A stretch of DNA of 64,000 nt from Candidatus Pelagibacter sp. (GCA_028224115.1 JAOIVP010000001.1:1-64000), one strand, 5' to 3'. Counted from the first letter of the stretch, positions 8,895-17,634 are shown. Notes: a model not told the origin generated them from the sequence alone. A program made the numbers and translations.

Positions 8895-9872
8895 ATGAAA
8901 AAACTTTTTATAAAAATTTGTAAGTTACTAGGTTTTGAAATTTTAGATCAAAATAATTTTTACTCCCCTACATTAGAAAAAAATCTAAATGAAGAACTCT
9001 CAACAATTAATGAAAAATCAATAATTTTACCCTTAGGCCAGGTAAAAATTACAAAAAAAGTGCGTTCTATTTTAATAATTTTTAGAATGAATACAGATGT
9101 TGAAATTTGGGATCAAAATAGAAAAAGATTATTTGAACTCCCAAAAATTGAGTATTCAAAAAGATCTGTCAATTCACTAATTAAAGCTATTGAGTATTTT
9201 AAATCTAAATATTCAAATATTCATATTAAGACTATAATAGTTGATGATAATTCTAATGAAAAAAATTTATCTCAAATTAAAAAAGTAATTAAAAATAAAA
9301 ATATTGATATTGAACCTTTAGACCATTCTAAATATCAAGACATAATTAAAAAACAAAAAAATCAACAAACTTTTGCAAATCTTGCAAGTCTTCTTCAAAG
9401 TTTTGAAATTGGTAAAGAAAAAGGTGAAGATTTAATTTTTTTTATTGAGGACGATTATATTCATTTTGAACCAATGTTAGAAGAAATGATTGCATCTTAT
9501 GAGAGATTAGCCTCACAACTTAATAGAGATATTTTTATGTGTCCAGCTGATTATCCTTATTTATATATGAATAATGAAAAAACAAATATTTTAATAGGAA
9601 ACAAAAGACACTGGAGAACTATCGATAAAACATTATGTACATTTTTAACTACAAAAAATTTGCTTGACAAATATTGGGATAATTTTTACCGAACATGTCT
9701 TGATAGACATGACCCATTTGAGAAATATTTAAATGAAATTTATAAAAATGAAATTTGTATTTCACCACTAAAAAGTTTATCACTGCATTTAACCAATATA
9801 AATTCAAGTTATGGCCTGTCTCCATTTATTGATTATAAAAAACTTTGGGAAGAAAATAAAATAAATGATTAA
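8895..9872 (+). CDS. glycosyltransferase-like protein (GT-A fold, unassigned)
   Basis: A 325-residue soluble protein. RSILIIFRMNTDVEIWDQ near residue 57 is a family-2-like first strand, KTIIVDDNSNE near residue 113 fits the nucleotide-sugar Asp strand, and FFIEDDYIHFEPM near residue 176 has the acidic metal-binding DxD-like triad of GT-A enzymes. A substrate cannot be named. The stop overlaps the bcp ATG by 8 bp. Confidence 0.6.
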   Translation: MKKLFIKICKLLGFEILDQNNFYSPTLEKNLNEELSTINEKSIILPLGQVKITKKVRSILIIFRMNTDVEIWDQNRKRLFELPKIEYSKRSVNSLIKAIEYFKSKYSNIHIKTIIVDDNSNEKNLSQIKKVIKNKNIDIEPLDHSKYQDIIKKQKNQQTFANLASLLQSFEIGKEKGEDLIFFIEDDYIHFEPMLEEMIASYERLASQLNRDIFMCPADYPYLYMNNEKTNILIGNKRHWRTIDKTLCTFLTTKNLLDKYWDNFYRTCLDRHDPFEKYLNEIYKNEICISPLKSLSLHLTNINSSYGLSPFIDYKKLWEENKIND

Positions 9873-10335
9873 AGAAAATACTAAAGCACCTACTTTTACA
9901 GCTATATCAACTAATAAAGAAAAATACTCGTTAAAAGAATCATTGGGTAAATATGTGGTAATTTACTTTTATCCAAAAGATGACACACCTGGTTGTACTA
10001 TTGAAACGAATGATTTTAATAAACTGTTACCTAAATTTAAAAAATTAGAGTGTGAAGTCTATGGAATTTCTAAAGATAATTTAAAAAGTCACGATAAATT
10101 TAGAGATAAATATAAGATAAAATTTGATTTATTAGCTGATGAAGAATTAACAGTACTTAAAAAATATAAAGTTTGGGGTAAAAAAAAGTTCATGGGACGA
10201 GAGTTTATGGGTGTCCTTAGAACTACATTTTTAATAGATAAAAAAGGAAAAATTATAAAGATCTGGGATAACGTTAAAGTTAAAGATCACGCAAAAGAAG
10301 TTTTGGAAACTCTTAAAAACTTTTCAAAAAAATAA
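9865..10335 (+). CDS. bcp: Bcp/PrxQ-type peroxiredoxin
   Basis: Reduces hydroperoxides with thioredoxin or another thiol donor. YFYPKDDTPGCTIETNDF near residue 31 carries the peroxidatic Cys, and GVLRTTFLIDKKGKI near residue 112 is typical of PrxQ. The usual second Cys five residues after the first is absent (Asn or Asp there), so it would act as a 1-Cys type or use the later Cys in LECEVYG. It overlaps the upstream gene by 8 bp, and its end faces amtB across a shared hairpin. Confidence 0.9.
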   Translation: MIKENTKAPTFTAISTNKEKYSLKESLGKYVVIYFYPKDDTPGCTIETNDFNKLLPKFKKLECEVYGISKDNLKSHDKFRDKYKIKFDLLADEELTVLKKYKVWGKKKFMGREFMGVLRTTFLIDKKGKIIKIWDNVKVKDHAKEVLETLKNFSKK

Positions 10336-10363
10336 AAAGGCCCCTTATTTCTAAGGGACCTTT
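10336..10363 (-). terminator. hairpin terminator of the downstream amtB gene
   Basis: AAAGGCCCCTTA and TAAGGGACCTTT form a 12-pair stem around TTTC. The one mismatch on the plus strand (C/A) becomes a G-U pair in minus-strand RNA, and only that strand has a U-rich tail (TTTTTATTTTTTT). So it terminates amtB (10387-11679) and may also end bcp. Confidence 0.85.
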
Positions 10364-10386
10364 AACGTTATAGAGAGATAATTTTT

Positions 10387-11679
10387 TTAGTCTCTGATTG
10401 CGTAAGCTTTAACACCAACTTCAGCAACATCAGTTCCAAGTTTTTCTGCTTGAGCGCTAATTCTAAGACCAATTGATGCTTTCAGAACTCTAAACAATAT
10501 GTATGAAAGTACAAAACTAAACACACAAACTGCAACAACGCCCATTAACTGAGTTCCAAATGTTGTATCTGGATTTGAAATTGGAACTACCAATGTTCCA
10601 AAAATACCAGCAAACATATGAACTGGGATTGCACCTACTACATCATCTAAGTGTTTAGACTCTAAAAACTTAGTTCCAAAGTACATAATAATTGCTCCAA
10701 CTGAACCAATTACCATTGCTAAAATCGGACTAGGATTTAAAGGTTCAGCGGTGATTGCAACAAGACCAGCTAAAGCACCATTTAACATCATGATAATATC
10801 TGTCTTACCACCAATTAATCTAGTAACTAAAGCAGCGGTTACTGTTCCAGCAGCTCCTGCTAAATGAGTATTAACAGCAATTTTACTAATCGCTGTTACA
10901 TCATCAAAAGTTCCAACAGCTAATTGACTAAAGCCGTTAAAGCCAAACCAACCAAACCATAATAAAAAAGTTCCAAGAGTTACTAGTGGAATACTAGATG
11001 CAGCAAAAGGAACTAAAGATTTAGTTTCACCTTTTTTTCCAAATCTTCCGGCTCTTGCACCTAAAACCATTACACCAGCTAAAGCAGCAGCGCCACCACA
11101 AGCATGTACTAAAGTAGATCCTGCAAAATCAGAAAAACCAGCAGTTGCTAACCAACCACCGCCCCACTGCCAACCCATTGAGATTGGATAAATAAATGCA
11201 GCCATAATTGCTGAGAAAAAAAAGAATGGCCAAATTTTAATTCTTTCTGCAACAGCTCCCGATACAATTGATACCGTCGCACAAACAAACATTGCTTGAT
11301 AGAACCAGTCTGAATAATCTGAGTAACCTGTTCCAATTTCTGACGCGTCACTCCAAATTTTAAATGAACCTATGTATCCACCTTCTGGTATTCCATAAGC
11401 AAGATTATACCCGCATAGAAAAAATACTATTGATGCGATTGCAAATTTGCCAATATTTTTTGCAGCAATTGTTGATACACTTTTAGTGGTTACTAAACCG
11501 CACTCAAGCATACAAAATCCTGCAGCCATAAATGCAACTAATATTCCGCCTAAATAAAAACCAAGTGTGTTAAATATATATTGTCCTTCAGCTGAGATGG
11601 TAGTTTCTGCTGAAGCTAACCCTGTAATACTAAAAATGATTACAAAACTAAGTGTTATTTTTTTAAATAAATTAATCAT
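10387..11679 (-). CDS. amtB: ammonium transporter AmtB (copy 1)
   Basis: AmtB conducts ammonium through the inner membrane as a trimer. The 430-residue sequence has an N-terminal signal-like helix ending SAETTIS, then 11 membrane segments. The family signature DFAGSTLVHACGGAAALAG lies near residue 185, and the pore His pair is in NTHLAG and PVHMFAGI. It is preceded by a strong ribosome site (AGGAGAGATAATG). It is a tandem paralogue of the gene at 11902. A glnK gene, often linked to amtB, is not seen. Confidence 0.96.
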   Translation of the reverse strand: MINLFKKITLSFVIIFSITGLASAETTISAEGQYIFNTLGFYLGGILVAFMAAGFCMLECGLVTTKSVSTIAAKNIGKFAIASIVFFLCGYNLAYGIPEGGYIGSFKIWSDASEIGTGYSDYSDWFYQAMFVCATVSIVSGAVAERIKIWPFFFFSAIMAAFIYPISMGWQWGGGWLATAGFSDFAGSTLVHACGGAAALAGVMVLGARAGRFGKKGETKSLVPFAASSIPLVTLGTFLLWFGWFGFNGFSQLAVGTFDDVTAISKIAVNTHLAGAAGTVTAALVTRLIGGKTDIIMMLNGALAGLVAITAEPLNPSPILAMVIGSVGAIIMYFGTKFLESKHLDDVVGAIPVHMFAGIFGTLVVPISNPDTTFGTQLMGVVAVCVFSFVLSYILFRVLKASIGLRISAQAEKLGTDVAEVGVKAYAIRD

Positions 11680-11732
11680 TATCTCTCCTTGTTATGGAGG
11701 TTCTTTTATTGAACTTTCCTGTTTAAAGAATT

Positions 11733-11741
11733 GCTGATTAG
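11733..11741 (-). promoter_or_regulatory. motif CTAATCAGC shared by both amtB upstream regions
   Basis: The minus-strand 9-mer CTAATCAGC ends 54 bases before the amtB copy-1 start. The same 9-mer lies at 13258-13266, 55 bases before copy 2. The surrounding bases differ, so the pair is either a retained regulatory or start-site element or a remnant of duplication. No known binding protein is assigned. Confidence 0.4.
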
Positions 11742-11780
11742 TCAAAAGAGTTATGACGATAGAACATGTGTATAAATATA

Positions 11781-11802
11781 AAGGCCCCTAAAAAGGGGCC
11801 TT
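11781..11802. terminator. strong GC hairpin between the amtB genes
   Basis: AAGGCCCCT, AAAA and AGGGGCCTT form a perfect 9-pair stem. On the plus strand it is followed by TTTTTTCT, on the minus strand by TTTATATTTATA. It most likely ends amtB copy 2, transcribed leftwards, although the better U-tract points rightwards, so it may act in both directions. Confidence 0.75.
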
Positions 11803-11842
11803 TTTTCTAACTATAAGAGAGAGAGATAGTTATTCTGTTTTT

Positions 11843-11889
11843 AAGAGGCTCTCCAATGAGATAACGATATGGAGATCGAAGAGCCTCTT
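11843..11889. other. second long hairpin 3' of amtB copy 2
   Basis: AAGAGGCTC at 11843-11851 and GAGCCTCTT at 11881-11889 pair perfectly around about 29 bases that can pair further (CCA at 11853 with TGG at 11870). There is no U-tract on either strand beyond a short plus-strand TTT, so it is not a standard terminator. It could stabilise the amtB 3' end or belong to a small RNA. It lies in the 222-base gap 11680-11901, which otherwise holds only the other hairpin and promoter-like DNA. Confidence 0.5.
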
Positions 11890-11901
11890 TATTGCATGCA
11901 A

Positions 11902-13203
11902 TTAGTCTCTTATTGCGTAAGCAATTACACCTGTTTCAGTAACGTCTGTACCCTTAGTTTCAGCTTCTTTACTTAATCTGATACCAAAGATCGCCTTCAT
12001 TACTGACCACACGATATAAGACACAGCAAACACAAAAATGTTAACTGAAAGCACACCAATTAACTGAGCACTAAAACTTGCATCAGTATTAGTTAGTGGA
12101 ACTGCAAGTGTGCCCCATATACCAGCAAACAAGTGAGCTGGGATTGCACCTACTACATCATCAAGTTTGAAGCTAAATAATAATTTAGTTCCAAACACAA
12201 CAATCAAGCCACCAACAGCACCAATTAAAATTGCTGCAAATGGTGAAGGTGCTAAAGGTTCTGCAGTAATAGCTACTAAGCCACCAATTGCTCCGTTTAA
12301 CATTTGAATTACATCTGTTTTACCATACATTAATCTTGTTATTACACCTGCTGCTAACACTCCACCACAAGCTGCAAGATTTGTATTGATAAAGATAGTA
12401 GATATCGCAACCGCATCATCAAAAGTTCCTAATGCTAATTGAGATCCACCATTAAATCCAAACCAACCTAACCATAGGATAAATACACCTATTGTTACTA
12501 ATGGAATTGAAGAAGCTGCAAAAGGTTTTAACGCCTTTGGATTTCCTGCAGAGTCAAATCTTCCATTTCTAGCACCTAACAAAATAATACCAGCTAAAGC
12601 AGCAGCACCACCTGTTGAGTGTACTAAAGTTGAACCAGCAAAGTCAGAGAAACCGATTTCAGCTAACCAGCCTCCACCCCACTGCCAACCCATTACGATT
12701 GGATAAATTACTCCAGCTAAAATAGCTGCAAATAAAAAGAATGGCCATAACTTGATTCTTTCTGCCATAGCACCTGAACAAATTGAAACTGTTGTTGCAC
12801 AAAATACCATTTGGAAAAACCAATCAGAACCATCCGCATAACCAGTATCTATTGCACTTGCATCTGACCATGGTGTGAATGATCCAATATATCCACCTTC
12901 TGGAATACCATAAGCTAAGTTGTAACCAACTAGCCAAAACATAATTCCAGCAATTGCATAAAGACCAATATTCTTTGCACAAATTACCGAAACACTTTTT
13001 GAAGTTACCATACCAGATTCTAGCATTGCAAAACCAGCTGCCATGAACATGACAAGGAAACCACAAATTAAAAATAATAGAGTATTAAAAATAAACCCCA
13101 CTTCAGCAGACACTGTTGTCTCTGCCATTCCCGCACTACTCATGTTTAGCAAAAATACCAAACTAAGAACTGGTGCAGTTATTCTCTTTATTAATTTAGT
13201 CAT
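11902..13203 (-). CDS. amtB: ammonium transporter AmtB (copy 2)
   Basis: A 433-residue ammonium channel, strongly similar to the copy downstream. A signal-like N-terminal helix is followed by GMAETTVSAEVGF. DFAGSTLVHSTGGAAALAG is the family signature near residue 188, and KLDDVVGAIPAHLFAGIWGT carries the second pore His. Its ribosome site is strong (AGGAGGTCTTATG). The pair differs mostly in helices 1-3 and in loops, so the copies are not recent duplicates and may differ in affinity or regulation. Confidence 0.96.
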   Translation of the reverse strand: MTKLIKRITAPVLSLVFLLNMSSAGMAETTVSAEVGFIFNTLLFLICGFLVMFMAAGFAMLESGMVTSKSVSVICAKNIGLYAIAGIMFWLVGYNLAYGIPEGGYIGSFTPWSDASAIDTGYADGSDWFFQMVFCATTVSICSGAMAERIKLWPFFLFAAILAGVIYPIVMGWQWGGGWLAEIGFSDFAGSTLVHSTGGAAALAGIILLGARNGRFDSAGNPKALKPFAASSIPLVTIGVFILWLGWFGFNGGSQLALGTFDDAVAISTIFINTNLAACGGVLAAGVITRLMYGKTDVIQMLNGAIGGLVAITAEPLAPSPFAAILIGAVGGLIVVFGTKLLFSFKLDDVVGAIPAHLFAGIWGTLAVPLTNTDASFSAQLIGVLSVNIFVFAVSYIVWSVMKAIFGIRLSKEAETKGTDVTETGVIAYAIRD

Positions 13204-13257
13204 AAGACCTCCTGTTAAGGTAATGACTTATAATTTTAATATTTTTAAAAACTAACG

Positions 13258-13266
13258 CTGATTAGG
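13258..13266 (-). promoter_or_regulatory. second copy of motif CTAATCAGC upstream of amtB copy 2
   Basis: Same 9-mer as at 11733-11741, at 55 rather than 54 bases from the start codon. It is followed closely upstream by a palindrome (13276-13292), suggesting a regulated promoter. Confidence 0.4.
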
Positions 13267-13275
13267 AAAAATGGG

Positions 13276-13292
13276 TATGCAGTTTTTGCATA
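13276..13292. promoter_or_regulatory. palindrome TATGCA-N5-TGCATA upstream of amtB copy 2
   Basis: Perfect 6-base arms around GTTTT, about 73 bases before the amtB start and just after the HU hairpin. The size and symmetry fit a dimeric regulator site. It contains TGCA half sites like NtrC operators, but the spacing (5 instead of 9 between the TGCA cores) does not match. No equivalent is seen in front of copy 1. Confidence 0.4.
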
Positions 13293-13296
13293 TAGT

Positions 13297-13337
13297 AACA
13301 GCCCTAAACGTATTTTGAAAACGTTAGGGCTGTTAAA
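13297..13337 (-). terminator. hairpin 3' of the HU gene
   Basis: AACAGCCCTAA(A)CGT pairs with ACGTTAGGGCTGTT, 14 pairs with one bulged A, around an 8-9 base loop. It begins 7 bases after the HU stop. The U-tract is weak on the minus strand (TTACTATA), so termination may be partial. Confidence 0.7.
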
Positions 13338-13343
13338 AAATAA

Positions 13344-13619
13344 TTATTTATTAAATACTTCTTTTAAAGCTTTAGCTGGTAAGAATTTTACTTTTTGAGA
13401 AGCAGCGATTTGAATTTGCTCACCTGTTCTCGGGTTTCTTCCCACTCTAGCTTTTCTTTTTGCTACCTTATAAGTACCAAATCCAGCAATTTTTACTGTA
13501 TCATCACCTTTTAGTGCATCTAAAATAGTGTTGGTAATTGTATCAAATGTTCTTTCAGCATCAGCTTTGCTCAAATTTAATGAGCCTGAAAGTGATGCTA
13601 CTAGTTGTTTTTTGTTCAT
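13344..13619 (-). CDS. hup: DNA-binding protein HU
   Basis: A 91-residue HU/IHF-family nucleoid protein. MNKKQLVASLSGSLNLSKADAERTFDTI forms the dimerising helices, and VKIAGFGTYKVAKRKARVGRNPRTGEQIQIAA is the DNA-binding arm with the family GRNPxTG motif. It is most like HU, since it lacks the longer IHF tail. A ribosome site CCGGAGC lies before the ATG. It is monocistronic, with its own 3' hairpin. Confidence 0.96.
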   Translation of the reverse strand: MNKKQLVASLSGSLNLSKADAERTFDTITNTILDALKGDDTVKIAGFGTYKVAKRKARVGRNPRTGEQIQIAASQKVKFLPAKALKEVFNK

Positions 13620-13776
13620 TTTAGCTCCGGTTGTGTTGGTTAAATATCATATTTGTCATAAACGTTGATAAATCAAGCTTTTTTTTAGTGTCTAATTTTT
13701 TTTAAGATACAATATATGGTAGAACCTTAAATAAGCATTGGTTTTACTTATCTTTTATTCTTTTTAAAAAAAGAAA

Positions 13777-14889
13777 TTAATTGAATAAACCTAGGTCTTT
13801 TAAGTCATTAAAGGTTGTAAAAAACATCAATGATAGCAACAAAAACATTCCGATTCGAAAAAAACCTTCTTGTACTTTTTGAGACAAAGGACGACCTAAA
13901 ACTTTTTCAAACGCATAAAACATTAAGTGTCCACCATCCAACATTGGTATTGGAAATAAGTTAATCAAACCAAGGCTTATTGAAATATAAGCCATAATAG
14001 AGATAAAAGGTAGAATACCAATTTCTGCAACTTGACCTGTTATTTTAGCAATTCTAATTGGTCCTCCTAATTGCGAACTATCCCCTGATCCCGTTAACAT
14101 AGTGCCTATATATTTAAGAGAGGAAGTACTTACAAAGTACACTTCTTTAACTGATTGAATTAATGCTTGAGCTGGGCCAAGTTTTACATGGTTAATTTTA
14201 TTATTTACTGCTCCAAGTTTAATGCCAACCATTCTTTTATTAACTTTATTCCCCAAATTATCATCACTTAAAACTATATTTGGTTTAATTTTAAGCAAAT
14301 ACTCTTGATCAAATCGCTCAACTTTAAAATCAATAACATCCCCTGTCGAAGTTGTTATATATTTTGAAACATCCATGATGCTTTCAACTTTATTGCCGTC
14401 AATTTCTAAAATAACATCATTATCTTTAAGCCCACCAATCATTGCGGGACTATCTTTTTGAACTTCATTGATAACTGCAGGAGTAAAATCTTTACCAACA
14501 AAGGTATAAATACAAAAGAATATGGCTATCGCTAATAAAAAGTTAGCTAAGGGTCCGCCAAATACAATTAAAGCTCGTTGATATAATGGTTTTATGACAA
14601 ATAACTTTTCTTGGTCTTCTTCATTGTATTGTTTTAATATTTTTTCATGATCTGCTTGAGAAAAAACGTTTCGATCCCCAAAAAATTTGACATATCCACC
14701 AAGTGGGATCCAACATATCTTCCATCTGGTTCCATGTTTATCATTCCAACCAAATATTTCTTGGCCAAAACCGATTGAAAAATCAGTAACCCCTACTCCA
14801 TATTTTCTTGCAAAATAATAATGGCCGTACTCGTGAATAAACACGACAACCAAAATCAAGATTATAAATGGAATTATATATGTAAGCAT
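13777..14889 (-). CDS. rseP: RseP-type site-2 zinc metalloprotease
   Basis: A membrane-embedded protease that cuts anti-sigma factors and signal peptides within the bilayer. HExxH is in FIHEYGHYYFA near residue 22, and the third zinc ligand is in PIPMLDGGHLM near residue 322. A PDZ domain (VINEVQKDSPAMIGGLKDNDVILEIDG) lies in the middle. The 370 residues carry about four membrane segments. In many alphaproteobacteria it sits between dxr and bamA, but those are not adjacent here. Confidence 0.95.
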   Translation of the reverse strand: MLTYIIPFIILILVVVFIHEYGHYYFARKYGVGVTDFSIGFGQEIFGWNDKHGTRWKICWIPLGGYVKFFGDRNVFSQADHEKILKQYNEEDQEKLFVIKPLYQRALIVFGGPLANFLLAIAIFFCIYTFVGKDFTPAVINEVQKDSPAMIGGLKDNDVILEIDGNKVESIMDVSKYITTSTGDVIDFKVERFDQEYLLKIKPNIVLSDDNLGNKVNKRMVGIKLGAVNNKINHVKLGPAQALIQSVKEVYFVSTSSLKYIGTMLTGSGDSSQLGGPIRIAKITGQVAEIGILPFISIMAYISISLGLINLFPIPMLDGGHLMFYAFEKVLGRPLSQKVQEGFFRIGMFLLLSLMFFTTFNDLKDLGLFN

Positions 14890-14963
14890 AATTAAATATT
14901 TTAAGCGTTTCTATGAGTCTTATGTAATTATCATAGGTTTATAACTTGCCTTTAATTGTATTT

Positions 14964-15251
14964 TTAAACCCCCTCAACTAAAACTAGATGAGCTTTGGCC
15001 GCTAATTCTCTTACCACTTTAGCTGCTTGGTATTTTTCTGATTCATAGAATTTACGAGCAGCATCAATACTTTCAAATTCAATTAATACAACAGTACCTA
15101 AATTTTCACCTTCTCTTACGTCAGGACTAGGTTCACGAACAAGAACTTTACCACCGTATTCTCCAATAGTTGGTCCAGACATTTGTTTAAACTTTTCCAT
15201 ACCTTCTGGATCGTGTTCTTTAAGATGTGCTATCAAATATCCTTTGCTCAT
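14964..15251 (-). CDS. DUF1330 family protein
   Basis: A 95-residue soluble protein with a ferredoxin-like dimeric alpha/beta barrel pattern. MSKGYLIAHLKEHDPEGMEKFKQMSGPTI, then VLIEFESIDAARKFYESEKYQAAKVVRE, match DUF1330. The physiological role of the family is unknown. A good ribosome site (AGGAGAAAATT) precedes the ATG. GC and codon choice are slightly higher than its neighbours, suggesting good expression. Confidence 0.9.
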   Translation of the reverse strand: MSKGYLIAHLKEHDPEGMEKFKQMSGPTIGEYGGKVLVREPSPDVREGENLGTVVLIEFESIDAARKFYESEKYQAAKVVRELAAKAHLVLVEGV

Positions 15252-15315
15252 AATTTTCTCCTTTATTTTTTAATGTAACAAATCCTTCACCATGAGTCTA
15301 ATTGCTTTAAAAAAA

Positions 15316-15426
15316 TTATTTACCCTTAAACTTAAAATATAGGGAAAACAGAATAAGACCAACTAGAACAACTCCTACAAATATTCTTAAATACTGATTA
15401 AAAAATAAATCAATCAATTCAATCAT
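15316..15426 (-). CDS. 36-residue single-span membrane protein
   Basis: ATG at 15426 opens a 36-codon frame: MIELIDLFFNQYLRIFVGVV, then a hydrophobic helix, ending FKFKGK. One membrane helix with a basic C-terminus is the usual look of small membrane proteins. It lies 21 bp after the YtoQ gene on the same strand. Unknown function; translation not proven. Confidence 0.4.
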   Translation of the reverse strand: MIELIDLFFNQYLRIFVGVVLVGLILFSLYFKFKGK

Positions 15427-15447
15427 GTTTGTTTTATATAATTAAAA

Positions 15448-15897
15448 CTATTTTAAAGTTCCCTCTAAAACATATTTTAATATTCTAACCACTTGCATTT
15501 GATCTGATGCAACAGCAGAAGCTGCAGCATCTATTTCCTTTAATGCATGTTGATGATCTTCATTTTGTATAACAATAAGTGATTTATTTAATGCAGATGC
15601 ATACCCTGCATCAAATGCTGCATTCCATTGTTTGTATTTTTCACCAAATTTAACAACGACCACATCACTATCTTTAATAGACTTTTTAGTTCTAATTGAA
15701 TTGATATTAGCGCCTTTCCGATCTTTCCAAATATTTTTCTCTTCTGGGCCCAATATTTCAACCCCACAATCGTCTGAGGATGCATGATCAGTTACAGGAG
15801 ATGAAAATTGAATATCTAAATTTTCTTTTTTACAATTTTCAATTATTTCTTCACGCCAATTAGTGTGAATTTCACCCGCTAAATATACTTTCAACAT
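15448..15897 (-). CDS. ytoQ: YtoQ-family protein
   Basis: A 149-residue soluble protein starting MLKVYLAGEIHTNWREEI, with VTDHASSDDCG and RTKKSIKDSDVVVVKFGEKYKQWNAAFDAGYA. This is the YtoQ family, a nucleoside-2-deoxyribosyltransferase-like Rossmann fold (compare LAGE.. and the final SD.VVV.F..). The enzymatic activity is not established. It starts just after a ribosome site (AGGAG). Confidence 0.88.
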   Translation of the reverse strand: MLKVYLAGEIHTNWREEIIENCKKENLDIQFSSPVTDHASSDDCGVEILGPEEKNIWKDRKGANINSIRTKKSIKDSDVVVVKFGEKYKQWNAAFDAGYASALNKSLIVIQNEDHQHALKEIDAAASAVASDQMQVVRILKYVLEGTLK

Positions 15898-15948
15898 TTA
15901 TTCTCCTGTTTATTTTAATTCTTTATCTTAAGTATTTTAATTAATATA

Positions 15949-17295
15949 TCAGATGTTTAGTTTATCTTTAATTGCATAAAACCACACAGCTAATCTAAAA
16001 TAAAATGTCCTTAATTGAGGAAAAATAAACTTTTTAGGTAATCCTTTATATATTTTTGAGATATCAAGTTCTTTACTATTGGATGAAAACACTAATTTAG
16101 ATAACTGTTTTCCAGTCCAAGGAGCCGCACTCACCCCTACACCGTTATAGCCAAATCCATAATAAATTTCTTCATTATCAATTTTGCCAATGGATGGAGT
16201 AAGCTTTTGAGATAAGGCAATTAATCCTCTCCAGTTATAATCAATTGTAACATTAGACCATTTAGGAAAAATATTTTTTAAAAACTTTTCCATTTTTTTA
16301 GACATAGCTAAATTTGACTGGTCACTTCCAGTTAAATCTCCTCTAGTTCCAAATAAAATTCGATTATCGGGCAACTTTCGATAATAATACAAAAGGTTTT
16401 TAGTGTTAGCGATCGGTGAAAATGTTTTAAAGTTATGAGCATTCATTTCATCTTCATTTAGTTTTCTAGTTACAATTATATTTGAGATAACTGGTAATAC
16501 TCTTCCATCCATTTGAGGGATTAAGCCTTCTTGATAAAAGCCGTTGGTTGCAACTACTATTTTTTTAGATCGAATAGATCCTTCTTTAGTTCTTAAAATA
16601 TAAGAACCATTTTCTTTATCTATTTTATTAACTTTTGTGTGTTCAAATATTTTCAATTTTTTGGATAAAGCATATTTTGCAATCCCATTAACAAATTTAA
16701 GAGGATTAATTGCAAAACCTGGTTTATAGGAAAAAGCTCCGTATTGTTCAATTCCTCCATGTCCAATTTCATTGAATTCTTCTTTTGAATAAATTTCAGT
16801 TTCAATTCCAAATTCAGATTTATAAACTTCAGCTTGTTCTTTAATTTGCTCAAATTTATTTTTATGATGAGCTACAACAAAATTATTGTCTCCTGTTACA
16901 TCACAATCAATATTGAATTCTTTAATAATATCTTTGGTGTGATTTGAGCCTTCAACAGAATTTCTAAAAAATTTTTTTGTCTCCTCCACTCCATAAATAG
17001 ATTGCATTTTTTTAAAAGACATCTTGCTAGGAGGTAGGCAATTAAAACCAGCATTTCTTGATGAAGCACCCCAGCCTATTTTTCCAGCTTCAACCAAAAT
17101 GACATCTAAATTATGGTTTTCGATTAAATTAATTGCACATAATAAGCCTGTATATCCACCACCTATTACTACAATTTCTGAATTAGTATCTTTTTTAAGT
17201 TTGTCTATTTGTAAATTTTCACTCGAAGTATCCTCCCAATAACTACTTACCGGAGTATTAAATTGATAGATGTCTTGGTGATAAATATTATTCAT
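15949..17295 (-). CDS. FAD-dependent oxidoreductase, DAO family (amine/amino-acid oxidase type)
   Basis: A 448-residue enzyme. EIVVIGGGYTGLLCAINL near residue 40 is the FAD dinucleotide-binding loop, and GKIGWGASSRNAGFNCL follows as the second FAD contact. YYGFGYNGVGVSAAPWTGKQLS near residue 382 is the C-terminal FAD loop. This layout is that of gamma-glutamylputrescine oxidase or glycine/sarcosine-type oxidases, so it probably oxidises an amine or amino acid. A putrescine pathway is not visible here. It is 3 bp before a small secreted protein gene on the same strand. Confidence 0.88.
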   Translation of the reverse strand: MNNIYHQDIYQFNTPVSSYWEDTSSENLQIDKLKKDTNSEIVVIGGGYTGLLCAINLIENHNLDVILVEAGKIGWGASSRNAGFNCLPPSKMSFKKMQSIYGVEETKKFFRNSVEGSNHTKDIIKEFNIDCDVTGDNNFVVAHHKNKFEQIKEQAEVYKSEFGIETEIYSKEEFNEIGHGGIEQYGAFSYKPGFAINPLKFVNGIAKYALSKKLKIFEHTKVNKIDKENGSYILRTKEGSIRSKKIVVATNGFYQEGLIPQMDGRVLPVISNIIVTRKLNEDEMNAHNFKTFSPIANTKNLLYYYRKLPDNRILFGTRGDLTGSDQSNLAMSKKMEKFLKNIFPKWSNVTIDYNWRGLIALSQKLTPSIGKIDNEEIYYGFGYNGVGVSAAPWTGKQLSKLVFSSNSKELDISKIYKGLPKKFIFPQLRTFYFRLAVWFYAIKDKLNI

Positions 17296-17298
17296 TTA

Positions 17299-17634
17299 TT
17301 ATAGCAATCTTGGAACACTATCGCATTGAAATACTGTGTTAGATTGGCTAGATCCATCAGAATTTAACGTAGTATAAGCCATTGTTCCAAGGTGACGATG
17401 TAAAGAGATTTTAGCCAGTCCTTTTAATTCTGCTTGAATTAAAAAAGGAGTAAGTCGAGTAAAAGTAAATTGATAGCCATTCCGCTCAATCATCATTTCC
17501 CTTGATACAGATACCTCAAAGTACTTGATGTTATCAGAACTTTTAACACATCTTAGAAATATCCAATCCTCGTCATTAGCGTTTGCAAGATTGCTAAAAA
17601 AACTTAAAAAAAAAATAAAAAAAATTATTTTCAT
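17299..17634 (-). CDS. small secreted protein of unknown function
   Basis: 111 residues with a signal peptide at residues 1-19 (MKIIFFIFFLSFFSNLANA, cut before ND). The mature part has two cysteines (FLRCVKS and FQCDS) that could form a disulfide, and a repeat of short beta-like strands. No family is recognised. It overlaps the SRAP gene by 4 bp, so it is cotranscribed with it. Confidence 0.65.
   Translation of the reverse strand: MKIIFFIFFLSFFSNLANANDEDWIFLRCVKSSDNIKYFEVSVSREMMIERNGYQFTFTRLTPFLIQAELKGLAKISLHRHLGTMAYTTLNSDGSSQSNTVFQCDSVPRLL

Noticed and set aside
12824..13066. 80-residue Cys/Trp-rich ORF inside amtB copy 2
   Set aside because: It is a frame shadow of the transporter, with composition dictated by the Gly/Ala/Phe codons of the real frame.
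13276..13292. NtrC operator reading of the palindrome before amtB copy 2
   Set aside because: The spacing between TGCA cores is 5, not the 9 of NtrC sites, and no sigma-54 -24/-12 element was found with it; kept only as an unassigned palindrome.
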